NCBI RefSeq assembly: GCF_040954835.1
Contig: NC_090711.1
Span: forward strand, 8,811,501 to 8,875,500
From: Lepisosteus oculatus
Taxonomy: Eukaryota > Chordata > Actinopteri > Semionotiformes > Lepisosteidae
DNA: 64,000 bases
Direction of reading: 5' to 3'
Part shown: positions 1-12,600 of the stretch, one piece after another
How the letters are laid out: the number at the start of each line of letters is the position of its first letter
Position numbering within the stretch: the stretch's first letter is position 1
Program-made: the position numbers and the translations under genes
Notes under the pieces: generated by a model
Told to the model about the DNA's origin: nothing
The model's input: the letters and a program-made list of their open reading frames with translations, nothing else
Databases searched by the model: none

Positions 1-209
1 AATTACCTATGGCCATTTCAAAACATAAGAAATAGTTAATATGAACAAAACAGCCGTCCATGTTGTCTGCAATGAGTTGAGTCAGTTGAAGCTAAATTAA
101 AAGCCTCTCAGAACGTTCTGCTTTCTAGCAATTTGAAACAGTCACAAGTGCTTAGATTTGCAATGATACTTCTAATTTCATCCATCCGTTTTCATACAAT
201 TCATACAAT

Positions 210-487
210 TCAGGGTGGCTGGGGATCTAGACACCCCAATACCAAGCAATGGATACAAGGCAGGGCCCATCTCAAGCCAGACACAGACACACACACTCAC
301 ATCAGGGCCAACTTTCCCAGAAGCCAGTTAACTCACCAGTATGTCTTTGGACTGTGGCAGGAAACCGGAGCAACCCACATGGATACGGGGAGAACATACA
401 AACTCCATACAGATCGCATGCCAGGAATTGAATCCAGGGCCCCAGTGTTGCAAGGCAGCAATGCTAACTACAGTGCCACCATGCACG
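210..487 (-). repeat. Fish-type interspersed repeat, copy 1 (reverse orientation)
   Basis: Read on the minus strand this begins with a GTGGCAC-like head and continues through conserved blocks that recur at 22521-22830: a GGAGTTTGTATGTTCTCC-like block, a CGGTTTCCTGCCACAGTCC-like block and an AAAGACATACTGG-like block. The two copies are clearly the same family but diverged. This family is very common in fish genomes; I do not assign a name. Open frames here are repeat-derived and not genes. Confidence 0.7.
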
Positions 488-3400
488 TCTTCTAGATTGA
501 TTTAACTTCAATATAATTTTGGATAAGTTAGTTGATACTACTTACTATGTGCATTGCTATATTTACTTATGTTCAATATAGTTTTGAATAATGGAAGAAA
601 TGATATGTTTGAGACTCCTTCTTAGCCTGAATGGAATTGCTGTGTGGTTGTCATCTGGATACAATAAGAGACCTATTTAGCTGAGCCCACTGCACATCTC
701 TCCAGCCATTCTGGGATCTCTGAGGTCAGTACCTTGTCTCTCATCATTGCTTAACTTGTTTTCCCTTGTCATTATCAACTCTCTTCCTCTCCCTTTCTCC
801 TGCCCTTGTTAATCTTACTCAGTGACCCATAGCTAATGTATGGAAAGACTTTACCCTTCAGTCTCTGTTTTTTTGACCTCTTGCATTTATCAAATCCAGT
901 TTGGCCTTTGCCACTGAAGGGGTTTGAGCAACTGGCTTGTACAGCAATCAGATGACTTCTTAATAAGAGTTCTGAAAAATTCAATCCTTCCGAAGCAATG
1001 ATACTTAGAAGTTAGGGATTTTAATTGAAGACTCCTGGTGTAGAAAAGGCCATTTCAATTATTATACAGTACCTCTTTTTTCACTCTTTCAACTGTTCTT
1101 AATCATATTGCTGTTGAACCCTGGCCTGTTGAACCTTTTGGCACAACTGCAATGCCATTACCCTTGCCAAGACTCTAACGTATGGGGACAAACACTGGGC
1201 TCTTTTCTTTTGCATTTGATTTAGTAGACACCAGAAACTTCTGTTTACTTGAATGCTAACTTACAGGATGTGGATGAGTAACTTTCACTTACTGTAACAA
1301 AAAAGGGAGAAAGTCCCACAGCAACTCAGACAGACGTCCCTTAGAAAGGGCATCTTCATACAGTAACTAATCACATGAGGACTGCCCTTCATCCATCTCC
1401 CCCTCTCTCTCTCTCTATCCTCCTTTCTCACAGATGGGCAGCACAGTACAATGGCCACACTGTCTGCAAAGAGCGCAGAAAGGCATGGATCTAATTACCT
1501 TTCAATAGGAATGGATAAAATGAAAAATCTTGAGTTCCTGTTCCCCATTAGCAGAGGGGTTTCATGCCTATTGTCCAGTCTTACCAAAGCACTCACATTG
1601 TTTACATACTGTTTTCACTTAGGAATTGCCCTCAGTACTACTGGGAAACTTAAAATAGTAAAAACCACTGCAATGTCAGGAAAAGAAAGCAATGCACATA
1701 CTTAATCGATGACCAAAACAATTTCAGCACAGGAGAGAGCAATATTTCCCGTTTTTGTGCATAGAATTTCACCATGCACTCCTGAAACCCAAAAGGTACT
1801 CTGATGCATTGGTATGTACTGTACTACACTAAAGCCCCAGCCTGTAAATTCGCTGTGACAGAAAAGCAGTCCTTTCTCAGCACTTATCCAGCCTCACTAC
1901 TTACCCAAGGCCTTTTAAAAATGGGCATTATGACATTTTTAATGCAATCAAAATCCCTCTCAAAAAACAAACCCGTCACAATTTTCCAGAAAGGAAAAAA
2001 GTCCTTACACAAGTGAGCTTTCATGGAAACTACTTCAGGCATAATTATTATATCCTGCAACATGTTTCCTGACATCAAAATAAACACATCTGAATTCTAG
2101 AACATATCTGTAAAGAACATTTAGCAGTTGCTTCCATGTTGATGATGTGTTACAGATGACGTTTACCAAGCTGTCACAATCTCTATCCTGTTCTCACCAT
2201 TGATAAAGCCCTGGAATGTGTTAAAAAAAAGTCTAAACACACACATTTTACTGTGATCCAATCTAAGTGAAATCATGTGCATTCCTCATATTTATGTTTG
2301 TGCGCTCTCTCTCTGTAAGGGTGGATGGACAGTTCTCCGGTGAACACTGAACATAAAGCCTATCTTCAGAAGGTGGCACGAAACATGAATAGACAAAGAT
2401 TAAAAACTATTCCACGCCAAAATTCATTTGCAGTCTGAGCTCAGTTCAGGTTTGAGTGGTGATGGTCTATTCTTCTGTGGATGATTAGTTCTGTTGTGTG
2501 TGTGTGCACGTGAAAACCAATTAACTACACCCAGCCAAGAAATCCACAAGGCACTCTCTATTGCTGTCTCTCTTTAAGGAGTGATAGAAAGACAACTTTG
2601 CCAATTCCTGCCGTCGATATTCCCTTTTAATCTCTTTTGCCCTAGACATTGTGGAGGACCCTCTGTTTCTAGTTTCAGTTAACTATCAGTAATAAATCAC
2701 AGTACATCATTGGGCCAGGGCAGCATTGACTCAATCCCCCTGCCTTTGCCTGCTCTCCCTCACAATTGGCTTCTCTCGGTCCTGCACAGACTGCAGGTGC
2801 AGCAGCCTCTGGGACACAAGGACCTGTTATCCCAGTCACAAAAGGCAACTGGCCCCTTAATCTTTGAATCTGCCCCCTGTACATCAAAAGTCCTTTATTC
2901 GCACTTCTGAGAACAGCTGGCTGCAGCTGTGAAATACAGCTTAACTCTTTCCTTTCTTCCTTCTTACATTCGTCTCGGGTTTCTCTTATACCTTCCCTCC
3001 ACTTGCCCCCCTTGCCCCCATCCTCATTGCTGTTAGTCTCCCATCTGTTGATCAAAACCACCCTTAATAAAACTGCTCCCGGTACTTTTTCATATTCGAA
3101 TGAGCTCCTGTTTTTATACACCATTTATAAAGTCACATGAAAAGGTTGTGGCTTTTCCTTTCCAAAATGAACAGGGAAACAAACCTAGGGTGTGTGTTAT
3201 TCAGCATAATGCTCCCACTTTAAAAATCAAACAGTGAGCGTCTGTTTCATTTGCATGAGAAGAAGAAAAGGTGTGACTCAGTTGTGTTTTCGGCAAATGT
3301 TATGTTTTTGTGTGGAGAAGTATTCTTGTACAACTTTGGGGGTTTTACATTCAGGGGCTTAGGGAGGACAGAGACATTGTCTCCTGGCTGTCACGAGCTT

Positions 3401-6400
3401 CATCCTCTTCTCTACGTTAGCCAACAGGTCTAGTAAAAATTAAGATGAGGACGCTCAATAGTAATGGACCAGGAACAGCAAAAGATAAGCAGAATTCTTT
3501 GGTTTTTAGTAGGATTATCAATATCATGCATGCCTTTTTAAAAAAAAATAGCAATTCCAAATCTCCAGAATTCTTGTCCGGTTCTTTTTTCTGTGGCTTT
3601 CTGCCATTAGCTCCATGCTCTGGCCTGTTTACCCCAACGAGCAGCGTCTAGTTTTCCATCTCTCCTCCTTCCAGCTCTCTCTCTTTTCTGAAGCCCATTT
3701 CAGGGGTATGGCAGTAATTAGAAGCCCAGCAGGAATGCAGTTAAACACAAGTGAGCGCGTTTATTGCTTCCTCTGAGAGGAAGCAAGCGCCCATCGTAGT
3801 GGTTGCTCTACCTGCGTTAAATAAACATTTAGAGGAGAGTGCAGGGTTTAAATGGCTGCCTGAAGTAACCCGATGCCTGACATCTGCTTGCTCCTTCACT
3901 GCCCCTCTAACTTCACGGGACTTCCGGTGCTCCTCGCTAACCCTGCTGTAAGCATGCACTCACTGGCTTTCTGTAGTGCCACTCCCTGTGCTACACAATG
4001 CAGAAGAAGCACGCCTGAGCTTCCAGCTTAAGGATAACCTCTAGAGCAATGGGGTAAAAGTGTTAAGGAACTAGTGGCAGTTACTGCTTTTTGTCTGCAG
4101 CTTTTTCAATCACAGCATTTAATTAAGATGGATAAGAGAGGCAGATGAAAAACACACGTACACAGTGGAGCTACTGTCTTTACAAACTGGAGCCAACTGC
4201 AGCTCAGGGCAGTTAAACTAATTATTATCCTTGAGAGGATTAATCGTTTTCAAATATTTTAGGAACAATTACTAGACAATTTGTATATAAGGACATGAGG
4301 GAAAACTATTCAAAGACCTTTAAGTGGATTGTTTCATCTTTATGTAAAAATGTGAGCTGTACCCACAGAGTGGAGCAAATGTAACACCGATTCACAAAAA
4401 GGAGGGACAAGACTGACAGGAAAACTGATTTAGAATGGTATGTGCAAAATTATGGTGTTCTGAAGAGAGAGCCACCACAGGTTTAGCAAAGAAAGAACTT
4501 TTCCAACTAATGTACTTGAATTCTACAAAGAATAAGGGCACTTGATTTCTTGAAAGCATGTGACAGTAGTAACATTTTGACTCACAGAAAGGTTGTGAAA
4601 TGGTCTATTATAAAAGGCTAACCCTCAAATGAAAAGCTACAGTATAAAGGTAATGCATGCATATGGATTAAGAACTGTTTGAAAAAGAATAAGAAAAAGT
4701 CATTTTAAGGTCATAACCTCTAAAGGAGCAGATATAAACTGTTGTGTGCCAGTGTTTTATGCTCATTGTGCTTTATGATCTACATAAATTATTTTGATTT
4801 GAATATATTTAAAAATCCAGTGAAATTTGCAAATGATGGAAAAACAGGGGGAACACAGTTGGAAGGGAACTAAAAAAAAAGATTAAAGACCAGATTATGG
4901 ATAAAGCAGACATATGCCAACTTCACTTCAGTGATGACAAATGCAAAGTGATCGACACAGGCAGCAGGGAAACACACTATACATCTCACATCGGTGAGAT
5001 CCTTGAACAGGTTTTCCAGTGTGAGTGGACATATTTTAGATTTGCTTAGCTAATGAAATACATCTCTGTCAGATCTCAAAAGATAAGAAAGGCTAGGTCT
5101 CATCTGTGGCGGGAGAACTCCACCTAAAACCAAGATGCTTCCTGCCACTGGAACTGGAAATTCAAGACATTAAGTGAGGTCCAAATTACCTCATTATTAA
5201 AGGGATTTTTCACCCAGTCTCCAGGCTAAACTCCACTCTGGGCTTGCACAATCTGGCCTATCTAAAGTGAACATTTAATTCAAATGGAGAAGCAATTTCT
5301 CTCTCCTCAAGCTGACCTGCTGTGTACTGAGGCTACCTGGCCTAAATACTGCTGGATGTCCTGTTTGGTGGATGTAATATGTAAAACATGGAGTATACAT
5401 AAATAAATGTCAGATATTCAGCAATATAAATGCAATATTAGTGTTATAGTCTCATACAAACAACTTTTTTAAAACAACTTTTTTAAAAATTTTCTCCACC
5501 ACTTCATTTAAAACATTTTGAGGCTGTAGGCTTACACAGCACATATGCAACCTGCAACAAAACTAATTACCCAATAAAATAATTGATGAAGGCCCCCTTA
5601 AAGTACGATGACCCTTGTATAACAGGGGCAGGTAAACATTCTTCCTGGTGTTCTCCGGGTGCTGTCCTGCACTTCAGCCACTTTCCAGACGCTTCAGCTT
5701 CTGTTGCAAGTGAGAGGCCGGGTGACAGAACACATTAGCGCAAGTGTCCTTCAGAGGGCCCTGCACTCTGGGCTCGTCCACTCATTTCCGCAGGTCCCGC
5801 AGAGAGCGCCTTATCTGCCCAGTTCACAACAAACTCTCCTCAGAATAGGAGCAGGGGAAAAAAAACAGCCTGGACCCTGAAGCCTGACAGGGAAGGTACC
5901 TCCACGACAGAAACTGTAAGTCCCAATGCAGCAAACGCAAAACAGCAGGGCACGGTCTATTAAGCAAATTGCTCAGGAGTTCAAAGGAATTCATGTTTTC
6001 AACATGCATGGAATTCTAAAAATTTCTGGGAGTTCTACTGCATTCACAATGTTAGTGAAAATGCACTTAATTTAAAGGAACAGATTCCAGAGAAATGAGT
6101 GACTTTCCATAAAAGCCTGAGTACCTAGTGAAAAGCATCCTTCTCCCAGACTGCCAGTGTTACCTCATGTCCTTACAATGCACTGATACAAGGGCATATG
6201 CCTCACAGCACTGTGCATGTTGGCTCTGGAGTTTGACTCAGGCTGGCTTTGACGGCATACAAGACAATCACTTACTTGGCTGTAATTGCTTGCTGGAAAG
6301 AGACCAGCATTCTTTATGAACCAGTAAACCTTTAAAAGGATTTAGTGTTTTTATATTTAAGACTATTCACTGCTGTGATCTGTCTCTGGTCTTTACAATC

Positions 6401-8369
6401 CACTCCTTCTCTGACTCCACCTCTTTCACCTTTTAACATTTTTCAAAACCAAAATGTTTTATCTCACATTTTTGCCAGTTGTTTGTCTGGCTGCAAAGAT
6501 TTTGCCCTTCACATTGGGAGCCTCGGAGTCATTGGATTTCTGAAGAGTCTATCAGTAACTGTGAATTCCAGGATCAAGACTGGCTCTTCTTACACAATTT
6601 TAATTTGTGATCAAGAAGCAGAAGGCAACAAAAGACATACATTTTTCACAGGATGCACACCACAATCACACAATTGTAAATGGCCACAACAAGATGCTTA
6701 TAAAATAAAAAGGGCTTATATATAAATCCATCATATATCATTATTTGTATGTAACATTTACTGTCAGATACTTTAAAAAAAATCTGAGAATTTGCTTTTC
6801 TGATGTATAGGATGTATTTACAAATAAACCCACAATTAAATCGATTTGGAAATAAAATAGAAATACATTTACAAGGCTGCTTGGTAAATTGCCTACCAGT
6901 CTGTACAAAATACCAAATAAAACACACTCCTGTAATAATATGGTCACTAGCATGTTGTATTATAACATAGAAAATTTTATAATGACATTTTATGATCTTA
7001 TTAATTGGGACGGACTTCTTCACACTTAATAGACAGTTTTTCTGCTTTCTGTGCAAATGACATCAATGACGTTGCGAGATCATTCACTCTGCCACACTTG
7101 TCTCGTTCTGAGCTGCAGGTTGGTCAACGTTATTGGGGAACATTTTGCATTCTGCATCTGGGGGTTCGGTCTGTGTGGAGACTAGTCTGAAAGATACTCA
7201 AATGGAAGAAAGTGACCCATGGAGGTCAGAGTTTGGTGTTTGTGGGTCTCGCCTCATTGGGTGCTGCTGGGTTGAATTATTCCTAGTTTCATTTTCCCTA
7301 CATTTTATAATTTAGCAGCTGCCATGACCCAGCCAAGCTGGCAGTCCTCTCACCTCTTATTATAGACTTCACGGGAATTCACAGTTTCTAAGTAAATATT
7401 TTCAGAATACCCCCCACCCACACCCCCAACCAAGGGCAACATGAACAGCACACAATTTGTATTTCATTTAGAAACGTGTTGCTTATTTGATTTAATTGGG
7501 TGCAGACCCTTAAAGAAAAATGCAATAACAGTTAGAATCTCCTTCAGTCTGCCCTTTTGGTGATTGAGGTCTGCGTTTTGCTCATCGCATGTAGAAGTAT
7601 ACTAGTACTTTAAAAAGGGTATCCCTATATCTCTCCTTTTAATGAAAATGTAAAACTTCCTTTGTAATAAATCAGACACATTGTAAGTGTCATTTGCTGT
7701 TTTTATCTTAAGTGGATTATCAGCAAAACTACCTCTGCTAAAGTTAAGAATAAATTAATATTAATTAATTCATAGCCCAGAGGCCTTATAAATCTATTTT
7801 CTCTGAGGTTTAACTAAATCATTTTTATTCTCCATTCACTTTTTAAAAAAAAATAACTTGCATCTTCATAGTCCTTGTGCAGTAAACAAACTCTGTATGT
7901 TGGGCTAATTGAAGAACAAGAAAACTGGTAATTAGACTAAGATCAAAATACATACTGACATCTTTACACATCGCTTATTTTGTTATGAACCTGCAACATG
8001 CAATCTGCAGCAAGATATGTCCCAACAGCAAGAGACAGGTTTTGCAGGTTACAGGAGCATTCAGAACTCAATTACAGACTTTTCGTGCTTGAGGTATGAT
8101 AGTCTTTATACTGTTTCTTGTTTTCCTTCTTACTCCAATGTCTCAGCAGTTACATTGCATTTTCATCAATGGGTAAACCTTAATGCTCAGTCAGTGTTTC
8201 TGACTCAAACGTATAATTTTTCCCTCCCTTTTAACTCCAAAGACTGTAGCTCAGGGTCTTCATGTGCTGACTCACTTTTTCCAGAGGAAAACACTGTGTA
8301 TGATTACCCTTACTACAGGGATGGTACGGCCCTTTGTTGCCATTTGCTCCGTTAGAAATGAAACAGACG

Positions 8370-9650
8370 TGACATCAAAGTGCCACTTTCCTCTCCTTCC
8401 TTGTCAAGGCCACATGTCATTGCTTTTTTTAACGTGCCAAACCTGACTGCATCTTTGCTTTTACCTCACATCTTGCCCTTGATTTCCCTTCCGAAGCCTC
8501 AATCTACCCTGGCAACTCTGCCACTCTCCTACATTCCCACTCCCCTGAAATCTCTGTGGACAGAGTAATGGCACTGGATTTCTGATCTCCACCTTTTAGC
8601 TGTTTGGGTTTTAAACTGTTCAAGTATCTTGGCCTACCCAACTTATTATGGTCTTCTTCATCTGTTTTTCAACTACATTATACCCATATAAACACCCCTA
8701 ACCTTGAACCCATGAACTGTCGCCCTGTCTCTTTTGTTCCCTTTCTCTTTAAAACACTTGATCTCGTTCTTCGTTTCCCTCTTCCCGCAGTTGCTGTTTG
8801 ACCTGTCACTGGTTCCCTTCCCTCATCCCATGTTGTCTTCTTCCTCACTGTCTTAATTCCTTCTTGATCTCCTAGCTCTCTCTCTCTCTTGTCAGCACTT
8901 CCTGACCTGGGAATTTCTGGCAGTGCTCACACATGATTCTCTTACGACCTCTGTGAGTGGGATCAGGTCTCCCAGGAAGGCTCACTCTCTAATCCTTATC
9001 CTCCATCTGTGGGCAATCCCCAAGGGTCTGTCTTGTGTCCCTCCCCACCTCTCAGTCTCTTTTTATCTTTTCCTTTGCCAAGAGCCTAACTGTCACTCTT
9101 GATCCCTCCCTCTCCTTCTCCCAACACATTTTTTCCCTCGCATGTTCCTACTGTTTCTTCCCAGACAACATTTGCAGAATCTAGCCCTTCCTTACCTATT
9201 GCTCCACACAGTTTCTGTACAAACCCTGGTACTCTCCCCCTAGAGAACTGCATCTCATTCTTGGTCGTACTCCCTGCCAATGCCTCAAATTAATCCAGAA
9301 GTTCATGAGTCCTCTTGTCTCTTATTTTCTTTGTTTTTCTAATGACACTCTGTTAATCCAGTCCCTCCACTTGTTCTGTGTTGCCGCACACATCTAATTC
9401 ATTTTAGCCTCACGGTGTTTCAATTACTCTGCTCCTGCCTGTCTTAAGACTCCATGTCTCTCCTGGCACCCCTTTCTGCTCCTTCTCTTCCACCAGACTT
9501 TCTGTACCCGTTGCAATTTTGTTTCTACTTCCAGTGTTCATTCTCCGCCTTTGCGTGACCTAACAAAATCCAAACTGCTCAGTCCCTGACCTTCTTTTGG
9601 CACCTGCTCCCAAATCACTTGGTAAGGGGGCTCCTATGATTTCTCAGCTC
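8370..9650 (+). mobile_element. Decayed non-LTR retrotransposon (L2/CR1-like reverse transcriptase remnant)
   Basis: About 1.3 kb of C+T-rich sequence reads on the plus strand, with many frameshifts and stops, as pieces of a LINE reverse transcriptase. Near 8711 one frame gives MNCRPVSFVPFLFKTLD, matching the NYRPISLLPFLSKTLE block. Near 9010 another frame gives GNPQGSVLCP, the GVPQGSVLGP block. Near 9090 a third gives LTVTLDPSLSFSQH, the LGVTLD..LSFS..HI block. The order and spacing of the three blocks fit one ancient insertion. There is no intact frame, endonuclease region or clear end, so it is a fossil in BMP7 intron 1. Confidence 0.7.
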
Positions 9651-12600
9651 TTAACTATATCCTCCAATGTCATTGTACTGCATTCATGTTTTTGATTCTC
9701 AGACTGTTAATGTATGTTGTTGTTGTTGTTGTTCACCTTATTGTCATTTTATTTATATATTTTTTACTTACTGTGGTTTTTCCTTATAATTACAATAAGA
9801 GTGTTGTATGTATCATACATTGCCCTTGGTAAGGGTGTCAGTTTAGCAAACAAATAATATGGAGAAGTGCTTGTTGTCAGTAACAGATATCCACAGACAT
9901 GGACACAAGCTGGAGTTTACAGCATTTAGTTTCACTTTCACACAGTGTCATTTTGACTGGACTAAAAGAGACAATAATATTACACAAATCAGTAATTTGT
10001 ATCCTTACAAACCATGTAAGTTTCTAATACTATCTGAAGCTGTAGTCCTTTCTAAATTTCCACAACAGGAACAGTCACACCACAAACACGTTAAAAAGCA
10101 TATCTTGTTAAGTCACATCCTTATGTCCTTATGCAATACCAAAAATATTTATTTATTATAGAAATTAAAAACTCTTTGCAGGCTCTGTGGCATTGTGTTA
10201 GTCTGAACAACTGCTCTTCCCCTCCATCACTGATATTGCAGCTCGACATAGCTATGTGCTCCAGATCAGGCTATCATTCATGACAGGAGACCTGCACCAT
10301 TCTCTCTGAAATGAAAACTGGCACTTTGGGTTAACCAGAGAACTCTGCACATTTCCTCTCAATAAAACTGTGCCAAGACTGAATTCACTCTTCTGTTGCA
10401 GAAAAGCCTAAGACACATCTTCTGTTGTCTGACTTAGAGTACAGTTACAGTCATAAAACACTTCAAAACTAAATTGTGGACCTACCTCCAGGACACTGCT
10501 TATTCCTTGGTGTTTACCCGCAATAAAGACCAGACCTACACTATTTTTTTTTACCAGTTGATCTGTGAAATAGCTCTTTAGTTAATGCTTCTTCTACAGA
10601 TCAGATGTACATCTACCACAGTGTAGCACAATGTGCTTTTGTCCCATGGATATATTACGTCCGGTTATTCCTAAACTGAGAATAAAACAATTTACAATAA
10701 ACATAATTGTAGACAATTACACTACTGTACTCGCAAGCTTGCCTTGTTATCATTATGAGCCACACATTCCCCACCTCAGCCTTGGTCCTTAAGGAAAACC
10801 TACACCCTGTAAGCAAACTCTGACTTGTCTTTATAACAGAGTATCATACCAAGCCACCTTTAACACCCAGTACAATTAACTAAAGTAAACCTGTTTCTAA
10901 GCATAAGCCTGTAAATGCAAGATTCTGTAACAGCAAAAAAGACCAGTGAAACGGGGAGATATAAAAGAAATCCACCAAATTAGAGGAGAAAATGATAGAG
11001 ACACCTAAATATGTGGATTGTGTGGATAGGACCCATGTCAGGGTTCTGTGCACCCTTATTATCCAATTATCTGGTTAAAGATTCATATTAAAGACAAACG
11101 TTTATAACTGTCTCTTAGTCAGTGTAACAACAAATGCAGCACTTAGTTGGGTTGAAACGTGGCTATGGAATACACTCAAGCTGAAGGACACTTGCACAAA
11201 ATATTTGGAAATTATGATGGTTATTATACTATGGATATTCTGACACACCTTTTCACTAGCCTATGAATTGGTTCTATTCACATCATTTGCACCACAAAAC
11301 GTGAACTGTACGCTGCCGCTTTGTAAATCTGGTCGAGAATGTTAATCGACACAGCTTATGAGTGGGAGGGATCTTTAGCTACTTTTCTAAAATTATGTTA
11401 TGGAAGGAAAAGCACATTCATTTTGTCACAGACCATAAAAAATGGTGAAGGGAATTTTCCAAACGTTCCAGATTTCCTACCCAATCTGCTTATCGGGACA
11501 AAGATTTCCTTTTTAAACTGTTATTCTGAAATGTGCCCTTCCGTTGAGTGGCGCTGGCGCAGTATTTTTAAACACCACACACAAACAAGTATTTAATAAC
11601 ATATCAGGGCCACTGCTGAGCAAATAAATAACATTAATAATAACTGCATTACACATATTTTAGCAAAGAGATTTGTTCTGAGCCCCTTTTTTAAATCCCC
11701 TACTTACTCTACTAATAAATCGCTAACATCTGTACATTTCGATGTGCAATAGAGAAAGACCCCACACTGACAGACTTTAGATATCCACTCTCATCTTAAT
11801 GCAGCCCTCCACAATCACTTGTCCACTAAATTGTAATGTAATAGCAATCAGCCTGGTATGGGAACCGGGTCTATGGTCGTGAAGGGGTTAACTTTCAGAG
11901 CACAGCTGTTTTGGCCTGGAGGAGCTGAGAAACATCTGTATTAACCTCTGGCAGTGTCCCAGGGGCGGCCCGCAGAGCACTGGAATGCAAGGCAGCTCTT
12001 TCCAAAAGGCAAGCTGCAGTAAGCTGCAGCTGCACAGGCTGAGTGCCTGCCCCATCTCTGGGCAGAGCCCTCCTGAGGCCAGCGGAGGCCAGTGGAGGCA
12101 CAGCTCCAAAACCACTCCTTGTGTTTTAAAACCCACTTCGGACCTCAGCTCCTTGCCATCTGAAAGCAGCTGCATCTGGATTTCCGCTCTGCTGTGTCTG
12201 AGACTGGGGTACCCCTGGCAGAATTTGATTACTTTACGGATCACCACGTCCCTCCTGTCGTTGACATAACCCGGCCTTACCTTTTACTTTTGTCGGCATA
12301 TTCAAAAGTGGATTGTTTAAAACAAAGCAAATAGATAACAACAGAAATCTTTCAATCTCCTTGTGTTTTTCACATGGACAAAACGTTCTTTATTGGACTT
12401 CAATGTAGCGTAGCTGCTGATGAATATGTTTTCAATGGACAGCCATGGATACCAACACCTGCACTTCACAGCAACGTGTTTATTCCTGGCCTTGGGCCTT
12501 TCAGTCCTAGACCTTTCCTCCAAAGCTGCAGTTGTGCCCACAGTGATCTCAAACAACATGACTAATGCATTGCAAAGATGCAGGCCTGTGTGCAACCTCA

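Noticed and set aside
2675-3124. 149-codon minus-strand open frame in BMP7 intron 1
   Set aside because: It does not match any BMP7 exon, has no domain and no supporting signals.
10160-10190. About 23-base similarity between 10160 and 12705 (AACTCTTT..GCTCTGTGGCA)
   Set aside because: The similarity does not extend on either side, so chance or a tiny repeat scrap cannot be excluded.
11888-12269. Overlapping open frames on both strands in BMP7 intron 1
   Set aside because: Both-strand openness reflects local GC content. No similarity to BMP7 exon 2 or any known family.
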